Origin: Hyphomicrobiales bacterium
Lineage (GTDB): Bacteria > Pseudomonadota > Alphaproteobacteria > Rhizobiales > Xanthobacteraceae
NCBI GenBank assembly: GCA_016210825.1
Contig: JACQTM010000243.1
Coordinates: 1 to 5,060, forward strand
Direction: 5' to 3'
DNA length: 5,060 nucleotides
This document shows positions 1 to 4,652 of this stretch, in pieces (position 1 is the stretch's first letter; every line of letters starts with the position of its first letter). A model generated the notes under the pieces. The model searched no databases. It was not told where the DNA came from and worked only from the letters and a program-made list of their open reading frames with translations. The translations under genes were made by a program, and so were the position numbers.

Positions 1-57
1 CTGAAATCGTAATCGTCTCGGGCGTTGGATCAGGCATCGCGTGGCCGGAAATAAAGC

Positions 58-75
58 GAGGGCCGCACGGCCCTC
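58..75 (-). terminator. Putative Rho-independent terminator of the glsB-like operon
   Basis: GAGGGCC (58-64) and GGCCCTC (69-75) form a perfect 7-bp, very GC-rich stem with a 4-nt loop. Read on the minus strand, the stem is followed by GCTTTATTT, a T-rich tail. Read on the plus strand the following bases are not T-rich. The hairpin therefore best fits an end for minus-strand transcription coming from the glsB-like gene and the small ORF at 243-356, about 170 nt upstream. An unseen plus-strand gene ending before the window could also use it. Confidence 0.5.
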
Positions 76-134
76 TCGACTGCAATTCTCGAGCGTGCGC
101 CTTCATTAGCGAACCAGCGTCACGCTGTCAAGGA

Positions 135-150
135 TTAATTTCCTAATTAA
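135..150. repeat. AT-rich inverted repeat TTAATT-N4-AATTAA
   Basis: Perfect 6-bp arms flank the spacer TCCT. It stands out as an AT-only palindrome in GC-rich surroundings and lies in a gene-free stretch, so it could be a regulator binding site or simply a low-complexity coincidence. No gene start is close enough to assign a role. Confidence 0.25.
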
Positions 151-242
151 ACGTGAGCCAATGTGTCAACGGGCTCTCCAATTTCGTCAGAAACGCGTTC
201 GACATCCAGTGAAGAACTTCGTGTGGACCGCAGCGCTGTACG

Positions 243-356
243 TCAATCCCTGAACAATCGGTCCCTGGGATTGCGTCCCATGCCAGCATAGAGCCGCAGG
301 CCCGCCATTATGCCGACCAGCGAAATGATGAGCAGACTATCTCCTGCGATGAACAT
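243..356 (-). CDS. Small ORF: truncated tandem copy of the GlsB-like protein start (37 aa)
   Basis: This short ORF is not explained by overlap with another gene. Its first 19 residues (MFIAGDSLLIISLVGIMAG) align without gaps to the first 19 residues of the neighbouring GlsB-like protein (MHISGEGLLIILLVGLIAG), with 12 identities and mostly conservative changes. After that it diverges into a short basic tail (LRLYAGMGRNPRDRLFRD) and stops. A Shine-Dalgarno site GGGAGAG lies about 8 nt before the ATG, and the 15 nt before the ATG match the corresponding 15 nt of the glsB-like gene at 11 positions. It begins 15 nt after that gene's stop on the same strand, so the two are probably co-transcribed. 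It is either the remnant of a tandem duplication that lost its C-terminal two thirds, or a translated one-helix micropeptide. The homology is visible; whether it is expressed is unknown. Confidence 0.5.
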   Translation of the reverse strand: MFIAGDSLLIISLVGIMAGLRLYAGMGRNPRDRLFRD

Positions 357-371
357 GCTGGATCTCTCCCG

Positions 372-659
372 TCAGAATCGCCAATAGCGCCGGCGCGGGT
401 AGCCACCCCCAAACAGCCCCACGACAACCAGCAGCAATACGGCGCCGATGGTGGCGACGATGATCGCCGCGATAATGCCGCCGCCGATGCGAATTCCCAG
501 CCGCGGCAGCAGCCAGGTCCCGATCAAGGCGCCGACGATGCCAATGGCGATATTGCCAACGAGGCCGAAGCCGCCGCCTGTGACGATTTCACCGGCGAGC
601 CAGCCGGCGATGAGGCCGACCAGCAGAATTATGAGAAGTCCTTCCCCTGAGATGTGCAT
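372..659 (-). CDS. GlsB/YeaQ/YmgE family stress-response membrane protein (transglycosylase-associated protein family)
   Basis: A 95-residue, very hydrophobic, glycine-rich protein with three predicted membrane helices: about residues 7-25, 32-51 and 60-84. The N-terminal LLVGLIAGWLAGEIV, the central GLVGNIAIGIVGALIG and the late glycine/valine-rich helix are the hallmarks of this family of inner-membrane proteins. Members are usually 80-90 residues and are associated with envelope, acid or general stress, but their biochemical role is not established. The older name 'transglycosylase-associated' does not imply enzyme activity. A basic aromatic tail (YPRRRYWRF, 87-95) makes this copy slightly longer than usual. 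The start is well supported: GGGAGGAAG lies about 6 nt before the ATG. It is followed on the same strand by a truncated copy of its own start at 243-356. It is divergent from the small plus-strand gene at 840, and the 180-nt gap between them should hold both promoters. Confidence 0.88.
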   Translation of the reverse strand: MHISGEGLLIILLVGLIAGWLAGEIVTGGGFGLVGNIAIGIVGALIGTWLLPRLGIRIGGGIIAAIIVATIGAVLLLVVVGLFGGGYPRRRYWRF

Positions 660-785
660 GCCGGCTTCCTCCCGCGGTGCTGTGCGCGGTCATTGCACCG
701 CACAACAACCGGTCGCGCGCGCAAGTTTTCAATCTCCCAATTCCGCCGATCGCCATTGGTTCCGGAAAGCACCGGCCGGTTCGAT

Positions 786-810
786 GAAACAAATTCAAGA
801 CAAGCGCGTT
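786..810 (+). promoter_or_regulatory. Candidate EcfG-type (general stress response) promoter
   Basis: GAAAC (786-790), a 16-nt spacer and CGTT (807-810) differ by one base from the alphaproteobacterial EcfG consensus GGAAC-N16/17-CGTT. The start of transcription would fall roughly at 816-820, giving a short leader before the ATG at 840. The small envelope and stress-type proteins around it suit such control. With one mismatch in a short motif, chance occurrence is quite possible. Confidence 0.35.
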
Positions 811-839
811 GCTAATGCGCCTCAACGGGGAGTTTTCGC

Positions 840-1085
840 ATGCGTGTATTTCTCGGAATGATCCTTGGCGCGCTGCTTACGGTGGCAGTGGCTTATGTCC
901 ACGATTCGATGGGCAATTCGCCCGAAACCACCGGAACGTCCGGCCGCGCCGCGAGCGAACAGCAGATGATCGTGAACTGGAAAGTCGTCGAGGCGCGCTT
1001 ACGCGAATTCAAGACCGGCTGGTCGGCGGTCAAGTCCCGCGCCCACGAAGGCTGGATAAAAATATCCGCCTCCTTCCCGAAGTGA
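840..1085 (+). CDS. Small membrane-anchored hypothetical protein (81 aa)
   Basis: The protein has one N-terminal hydrophobic segment (residues 3-20, FLGMILGALLTVAVAYV) after a single Arg, which suggests a signal anchor or an uncleaved signal peptide. A low-complexity polar linker follows (about 22-42), then a short amphipathic C-terminal part rich in Trp, Lys and Arg (WKVVEARLREFKTGWSAVK, then WIKISASFPK), which presumably sits in the periplasm. There are no cysteines and no catalytic motif. The layout resembles a group of short, uncharacterised proteins that I recall from Bradyrhizobium and relatives, with an N-terminal helix and an 'NW' motif before the second half; that recall is unverified. 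The start is supported by GGGGAG (827-832), 7 nt before the ATG. A candidate EcfG-type promoter lies just upstream. It is about 100 nt upstream of the DUF4383 gene on the same strand and could share its transcript. Function unknown. Confidence 0.72.
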   Translation: MRVFLGMILGALLTVAVAYVHDSMGNSPETTGTSGRAASEQQMIVNWKVVEARLREFKTGWSAVKSRAHEGWIKISASFPK

Positions 1086-1149
1086 CGCCGTCAGCAATTC
1101 CACCGGACGCGCCAAGGCCGGCGTAACGCGACGCGTTGCGGCCGAAGGC

Positions 1150-1180
1150 GTAAATTTGTAAGTTTACTTTTTTAGGGAGG
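1150..1180 (+). promoter_or_regulatory. AT-rich leader with small inverted repeat and strong RBS of the DUF4383 gene
   Basis: GTAAA (1150-1154) and TTTAC (1163-1167) form a weak 5-bp inverted repeat followed by six T (1168-1173) and immediately by AGGGAGG (1174-1180), an almost perfect Shine-Dalgarno site 5 nt from the ATG at 1186. The stem is too AT-rich to be a convincing terminator. The low GC content probably keeps the ribosome-binding site open. Confidence 0.4.
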
Positions 1181-1185
1181 TTCGA

Positions 1186-1554
1186 ATGAACATGAATGCA
1201 AAAATGGCCGCGACGATCCTTGGCGTGATTTTCTTGGCCGTCGGCGTGCTTGGCTTCATTCCCAACCCGCTCGTATCGCCGGGCGGAATTTTCGCCGTCA
1301 ACCCGGCGCATAACGCAGTTCACATCGTTTCCGGACTGATCATCCTTGGCGGCGCCTACAGCGCAGTCGGTGCACGAACCACACTTCTCGTCGTCGGCGT
1401 CATCTATGCCGTGGTCGCGATCCTTGGCTACGTCATGAGCGGCGACATGCTGTTGGGGATCATTCAGGTCAACGACAACGACCGGTGGCTGCACGTCGTT
1501 CTGGCCGTCGTCATTCTCGCGGCGGGCTATTTTCTTCCGAATGGAAAGAAGTAG
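1186..1554 (+). CDS. DUF4383 domain-containing four-helix membrane protein
   Basis: The 122-residue protein has four predicted membrane helices: about residues 8-26, 44-62, 65-85 and 101-118. Features typical of DUF4383 are visible: the first helix ending in GVLGFIPN, the loop motif NPAHNAVHIVSG (39-50) leading into helix two, and the conserved D...LH at the start of the last helix (NDNDRWLHVVLAVVILAAG, 96-114). The length fits the family. The biochemical function of DUF4383 proteins is not known. They are inner-membrane proteins often found near stress or envelope genes, which matches the two small membrane proteins to the left. The start at 1186 is chosen because of the strong Shine-Dalgarno AGGGAGG 5 nt upstream; a second ATG two codons later (1192) is less well spaced. 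The last residues (NGKK) are cytoplasmic-looking. It converges with the exported-protein gene at 1585-1926, with 30 nt between the stops. Confidence 0.85.
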   Translation: MNMNAKMAATILGVIFLAVGVLGFIPNPLVSPGGIFAVNPAHNAVHIVSGLIILGGAYSAVGARTTLLVVGVIYAVVAILGYVMSGDMLLGIIQVNDNDRWLHVVLAVVILAAGYFLPNGKK

Positions 1555-1557
1555 TTA

Positions 1558-1578
1558 CGCCGCCGGTTCGATGCGGCG
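1558..1578. terminator. Stem-loop between two convergent genes
   Basis: CGCCGC (1558-1563) and GCGGCG (1573-1578) form a perfect 6-bp GC stem with a 9-nt loop. It fills most of the 30-nt gap between the convergent stops at 1554 and 1585. No T-tract follows on either strand, so it is only a candidate bidirectional terminator. Confidence 0.35.
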
Positions 1579-1584
1579 CGATTG

Positions 1585-1926
1585 TCAGTCCTCGGCCTTG
1601 CCGAATTCGCAGCCCGGTGCGGCGTAGTGATAACGGCGCACGCCGTACCGGTCCTGCCGGATCACCGGTTTGCAGCGCGTAACCCATTTGGCTTCGCGTT
1701 CGGCGGCTTCCGCGGTGAGTTTTGGATCCTCGGGCGCAAGCGAGGTTCGCGGGCTGGACTCGTCCCAGCGCCAGTTGGTGGAACAGGAGACGGCAAAGCC
1801 GGACCCGACGCAGCTACTCGAACGCGCGGCGCTGCCGGCATTGGCTTGCGTCGTCCCGAGCGCGGCGAGCGCGAATAAAGCCACCGTCGCCAACCGCATG
1901 GTATTAACCGTCCAAGAATTCGACAT
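1585..1926 (-). CDS. Small exported four-cysteine hypothetical protein (113 aa)
   Basis: A Sec-type signal peptide is clear: a polar N-region with Arg11, a hydrophobic core at about residues 12-24 (LATVALFALAALG), and a likely signal peptidase I site after ANA (28-30). The mature part of about 83 residues has four cysteines (C39, C48, C85, C106), enough for two disulfides in the periplasm. It ends in a conserved-looking block: AEREAKWVTRCKPVI (75-89), then QDRYGVRRYHYAAPGCEFG (91-109). I recall similar short proteins annotated as hypothetical in Bradyrhizobium-type genomes (unverified); no function is known. Start choice: the ATG at 1926 has GGGGA about 6 nt upstream, whereas the ATG at 1932 abuts that GGGG, and the ATG at 1899 is inside the signal-peptide N-region. 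The frame is open much further upstream, but only as an off-frame shadow of the acyl-CoA dehydrogenase gene. It lies 151 nt downstream of that gene on the same strand, with two hairpins between, so separate expression is likely. Confidence 0.75.
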   Translation of the reverse strand: MSNSWTVNTMRLATVALFALAALGTTQANAGSAARSSSCVGSGFAVSCSTNWRWDESSPRTSLAPEDPKLTAEAAEREAKWVTRCKPVIRQDRYGVRRYHYAAPGCEFGKAED

Positions 1927-1951
1927 CGGCATCCCCGTTTGTCTTTTTACG

Positions 1952-1974
1952 CGCCGGCGCGATGGCGCCGGGCG
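1952..1974. repeat. GC-rich stem-loop upstream of the exported-protein gene
   Basis: CGCC-GGCGC (1952-1960) pairs with GCGCC-GGCG (1965-1969 and 1971-1974) around the 4-nt loop GATG, with one bulged G at 1970. It lies about 26 nt before the start of the exported-protein gene on the minus strand, in its likely 5' leader. No T-tract follows on either strand, so it is not a standard terminator. It could affect translation or transcript stability, or simply reflect high GC content. Confidence 0.3.
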
Positions 1975-2057
1975 TGGGTTTGGCCGATGAATTGCAAGCG
2001 CGATGCCAGAAGAACTGTGCCGGTGCGGGACAGACGTTAACGGCGATGTCTGATTTC

Positions 2058-2070
2058 GGCGCGGTGCGCC
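2058..2070 (-). terminator. Short hairpin just after the acyl-CoA dehydrogenase gene
   Basis: GGCGC (2058-2062) and GCGCC (2066-2070) form a 5-bp GC stem with a 3-nt loop, starting 7 nt past the TAA of the acyl-CoA dehydrogenase gene on the minus strand. The bases after it on that strand are GAAATC, not a T-run. It is a weak candidate for a terminator or 3'-end stabilising hairpin. Confidence 0.3.
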
Positions 2071-2077
2071 CTTAACG

Positions 2078-3310
2078 TTACTCGGCGGCGAAGCGCGAGA
2101 GCGGCATATCCTTAACGTAGCCGTCGCGGGTCTGCGGCAGCTTCCAGCCGAGCATTTTCGCGGCGACCAGCGTGCGCAGCACCTGCGCGGTGCCGCCGCC
2201 GATGGTGAACATGCGCACGTCGCGCGCCATGCGTTCGAGCGGCAGCTCGCGCGAATAGCCGCGCGCACCAAACATCTGCAGCGCGTCGTTAACGATCCTG
2301 ATCGCGGCCTCGGAGGCGAAGATCTTCGCCTGCGCCGCGAGCATCGGATCGGGAAAGGCGCTGCCATCCGGCCCGCGCGAGCGCGCGGCGGCATAGAGCA
2401 TCAGCCGCGCGGCGTTGAGCTCGATCTGCATATCGGCCAGCATCCACTGCAGTCCCTGAAATTCGCCGATCGGCCGGCCGAATTGCTCGCGTTCCTTCAC
2501 GTAAGCGAGCGCGTGCTCGAGCGCGCCCGCGGCAACGCCCATCGCCACCGTTCCCGCGCCCACGCGCTGGCTATTGTAAGCGTTCATCAAATCGGCGAAA
2601 CCGCGCGCAAATCCCGATGGCGGCACGAGCGCCATCGACGCCGGGATTTCGAGATTTTCGAATACGAGCTCGCCCTCGGGCATGCCGCGTAGCCCCATGG
2701 TCTGCTCGCGCCGCGCCACGCGCAGTCCCTTCGCCTCCTCGCGTACGGCGATGAAGCCGCCAATGCCCTGCTCTGCCCCGCGCTCATCGAAGATACGCGC
2801 AAAGATCAGATGGAGCTTCGATACGCCGGCGCCGGTGATCCAGTGTTTCCTGCCGTTGATGACGTAAATGTCGCCGCGCTTGTCGGCGCGCGTGGTCATG
2901 GCGGTGGCGTCGCTGCCGGCGGCCGGTTCGGTGATGCAGATTGCGGGCTTGTCGCCTGAAAGCACGAGGGTCGCCGCGAGCCGTTTTTGCGCCTCGGTGC
3001 CATAGGCCATCACCGTCGAGATCGCGCCCATATTGGCCTCGACGACGATACGCGCGCTGACCGTGCACGACTTCGCCATCTCCTCGATCACCAGCACGGC
3101 ATCGAGAAACGACCGCCCCTGCCCGCCATATTCCCTGGGGATGGTCATGCCCATGAAACCCGCCTCGGTGAGCGCTTTCACGATGTCGAAAGGATATTGC
3201 TCCTCGCGATCGATCGCCGCGGCGCGTGGGCGCACAATATTTATGGAGAATTCGCGGGCGCGGGCGGTGAGCGCAAGTTCGTCCGCGGTGAGGCCGAGAG
3301 GGGTGTGCAT
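2078..3310 (-). CDS. Acyl-CoA dehydrogenase superfamily flavoprotein lacking the usual catalytic Glu
   Basis: The 410-residue protein has the three standard parts: N-terminal helical (about 8-120), middle beta (about 122-220) and C-terminal helical (about 230-385). FAD-binding and family motifs are clear: CITEPAAGSDATA (125-137, the first family signature), HWITGAG (156-162), REQFG (274-278), and QMFGARGYSRELPLERMARD (345-364, the second signature with one deviation). Members normally oxidise acyl-CoA to enoyl-CoA, passing electrons from FAD to ETF. The medium- and short-chain catalytic base (Glu in the YEGT motif) is Gly here: IGGGTAQVL, with Gly372 at the Glu position. The alternative base of the long-chain and isovaleryl enzymes falls at Gln248 (NSQRVGAG). 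A non-dehydrogenase reaction or an unusual base is therefore possible (see findings). The gene stands alone and is divergent from the GGDEF gene. ATG 3310 has only a weak GGA 10 nt upstream; ATG 3325 and TTG 3373 are alternatives, but residues before 3325 look unlike the family. Confidence 0.9.
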   Translation of the reverse strand: MHTPLGLTADELALTARAREFSINIVRPRAAAIDREEQYPFDIVKALTEAGFMGMTIPREYGGQGRSFLDAVLVIEEMAKSCTVSARIVVEANMGAISTVMAYGTEAQKRLAATLVLSGDKPAICITEPAAGSDATAMTTRADKRGDIYVINGRKHWITGAGVSKLHLIFARIFDERGAEQGIGGFIAVREEAKGLRVARREQTMGLRGMPEGELVFENLEIPASMALVPPSGFARGFADLMNAYNSQRVGAGTVAMGVAAGALEHALAYVKEREQFGRPIGEFQGLQWMLADMQIELNAARLMLYAAARSRGPDGSAFPDPMLAAQAKIFASEAAIRIVNDALQMFGARGYSRELPLERMARDVRMFTIGGGTAQVLRTLVAAKMLGWKLPQTRDGYVKDMPLSRFAAE

Positions 3311-3414
3311 TGTCGTCGTTTCCATCGGGATGGCGAAGGCCGTATCATCCGCAGCATAGCAAGCCCCGGCCAACCCTTCATGCCCGTCGATCCGGTCATT
3401 TGATCCGGTTGCAA

Positions 3415-3443
3415 TTGAGTAATCCCGGCTTTTGGTGTGTGAT
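3415..3443 (+). promoter_or_regulatory. Weak candidate sigma-70-type promoter for the diguanylate cyclase gene
   Basis: TTGAGT (3415-3420), a 17-nt spacer and TGTGAT (3438-3443) match the -35 and -10 consensus at 4 of 6 positions each. It would give a leader of roughly 95 nt before the ATG at 3546. Nothing better is visible between the divergent genes, but a match of this quality can occur by chance. Confidence 0.28.
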
Positions 3444-3515
3444 TCGCTGCATTGCGTGATTCTCCAAAGTTCAACGCGACCGATTAGCGCGGGGTCTTCG
3501 AGAGATTTTAAGCGC

Positions 3516-3528
3516 TTGCGTGGCGCAA
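3516..3528 (+). repeat. Small inverted repeat ahead of the GGDEF ribosome-binding site
   Basis: TTGCG (3516-3520) and CGCAA (3524-3528) form a perfect 5-bp repeat around TGG, ending 6 nt before the Shine-Dalgarno GGGAG (3535-3539). It could be a small leader hairpin or a half-site palindrome for a regulator. It is short enough to be chance. Confidence 0.22.
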
Positions 3529-3545
3529 AATTGCGGGAGCGAACG

Positions 3546-4625
3546 ATGGCGGGGGGCCGCCAGAACGAGAAATCGGTTCAGATCGCGGAACAGGCGCTCG
3601 AACGCATCAAGGCGCTCGGCCTGCCGGCCACCCCGGCAAGCTTCGAGCTTTGGTTTGCCTATGCGAGCGGGGAGCATCCCGAGCTGACAGCCGAGATCAA
3701 CCGCCGGCTGGCGCAAAATGGCGCAATCTCCGGCGCCGAGGCCGACCGACTCTATGAAAGCTTCCTCGCGGTTCCCGTGATCGCGCAACGCGCCGAGGTG
3801 GCCGGCACGCAACTGAGCGACGAGGTCGATCAGGTCGTTGCCATGATCGAGGGTGCCATCGGCTCGGCGCAACGCTATGGCGACGATCTTGCCGATGGCC
3901 GCCACGCGATCATGCCGGCGATCGACCGCGACACGTTACGGCTCATCGTCGAGGGCCTCGTCCATTCGACGCGCGAGGCCGAGCAGGAAAACAACGCGCT
4001 CGGCGTGACGCTGCGGCGCTCGCGCCAGCGCATCGATTTCCTGCGCGACGACTTGCACGCCGCGCAAAGCGCGAGCCTTACCGACGCGCTCACCGGCCTG
4101 CCCAACCGCCGGCATTTCGATCAATTGCTCAACGCCACGGTGATCGAGACGCGCCAGAGCGGCAAGCCGTTCGCGCTTCTGATGTGCGACATCGACCACT
4201 TCAAGCAATATAACGACAAATACGGCCACCTTACCGGCGACGACGTCTTGCGCCTCGTCGCCCAGGAGATCCGCAAATCGCTGAAAGGCCGCGACATCGT
4301 CGCGCGCTTCGGCGGGGAGGAATTCGCCATCATCCTGCAGCAGACCGGCATTTCCGACGCCGCGCTCGTCGCCGATCACCTGCGCGCGGCCGTGCTCGTG
4401 CGCAAGGTGGTCAAGCGCTCAACCGGCGAGGACCTCGGCCGCATCACGGTCTCGATCGGTGTTGCCGAATACCGCGCCGGCGAGCCCGCAGAGCAGTTGA
4501 TCGAGCGCGCCGACGCCTGTCTCGGCGAGGCGAAAATCGGCGGCCGCAACCGCGTGGTGGATGAGCGCGATCTCGGCGTGGTGGCGTTGGCGCCGGGCGA
4601 TGCTTCGAATGCGGGGCCGGCATAG
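3546..4625 (+). CDS. GGDEF diguanylate cyclase with uncharacterised N-terminal sensory region
   Basis: The 359-residue protein should make cyclic di-GMP from two GTP. The C-terminal GGDEF domain (about 175-338) is complete: DALTGLPNRRHFD (180-192), metal-binding Asp215 in CDIDHFKQYND (214-224), GHLTGDDVL (227-235), the active-site loop GGEEF (256-260), ITVSIGVAEY (300-309) and GGRN (332-335). The product-inhibition I-site is RxxD in classic enzymes but reads K247-G-R-D250 here, so feedback inhibition may be weakened. Residues 8-170 are soluble and mostly helical, with a helix probably coiled coil (about 140-175) leading into GGDEF. The start of this region (ALERIKALGLPATPASFELWF and on, 17-37) recurs, as far as I recall, in alphaproteobacterial GGDEF proteins. 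No transmembrane segment or receiver domain is visible, so it is probably cytoplasmic. The start at 3546 has GGGAG 6 nt upstream; in-frame codons back to 3432 look non-coding. The gene converges with the GST gene, with 27 nt between the stops. Confidence 0.92.
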   Translation: MAGGRQNEKSVQIAEQALERIKALGLPATPASFELWFAYASGEHPELTAEINRRLAQNGAISGAEADRLYESFLAVPVIAQRAEVAGTQLSDEVDQVVAMIEGAIGSAQRYGDDLADGRHAIMPAIDRDTLRLIVEGLVHSTREAEQENNALGVTLRRSRQRIDFLRDDLHAAQSASLTDALTGLPNRRHFDQLLNATVIETRQSGKPFALLMCDIDHFKQYNDKYGHLTGDDVLRLVAQEIRKSLKGRDIVARFGGEEFAIILQQTGISDAALVADHLRAAVLVRKVVKRSTGEDLGRITVSIGVAEYRAGEPAEQLIERADACLGEAKIGGRNRVVDERDLGVVALAPGDASNAGPA

Positions 4626-4652
4626 CGGCGCACAATCGCGCGCTTCGCGGCG

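Larger units (their letters stand above)
1..242. other. Non-coding left edge, no convincing gene
   Basis: I find no gene I can support here. Plus frame 3 stays open from the left edge to a TAA at about 144, but it runs through the hairpin at 58-75, has no visible start and resembles no family I know. On the minus strand an ATG at 37 opens a frame running off the left edge (MPDPTPETITIS). It could be the N-terminus of a gene outside the window, but no Shine-Dalgarno site precedes it. The stretch contains the hairpin and the AT-rich palindrome listed separately. Confidence 0.4.

Noticed and set aside
758..763. GGAACC on the minus strand as an EcfG -35 element for the glsB-like gene
   Set aside because: At 16-17 nt spacing the -10 position reads AATT or ATTG rather than CGTT, so the second half of the motif is missing.
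448..861. Plus-strand open frame of 137 codons across the GlsB-like gene
   Set aside because: It is antisense to the glsB-like gene for most of its length, is Pro/Met/Arg-rich with no motif, and ends overlapping the better-supported gene at 840. It is a high-GC shadow frame.
1927..2394. Upstream extension of the exported-protein frame to 2394
   Set aside because: The extension overlaps the 3' end of the acyl-CoA dehydrogenase gene in another frame, is low-complexity Arg/Ser/Pro-rich, and would bury the clear signal peptide. The start at 1926 has a proper Shine-Dalgarno site.
3311..3373. TTG start at 3373 for the acyl-CoA dehydrogenase
   Set aside because: The extra residues (AGACYAADDTAFAIP) do not resemble the family N-terminus, and the AAGGG lies directly against the TTG. 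Starts at 3325 or 3310 are more likely.
2784..3403. Several antisense and off-frame ORFs over the acyl-CoA dehydrogenase gene (for example 2784-3068, 2987-3403, 3033-3359)
   Set aside because: They are Arg/His-rich shadow frames lying wholly or mostly over a clearly coding gene, without domain motifs or ribosome-binding sites.
3432..3545. N-terminal extension of the GGDEF protein from 3432
   Set aside because: The extension lacks a ribosome-binding site and looks like translated leader DNA. ATG 3546 has GGGAG at ideal spacing.
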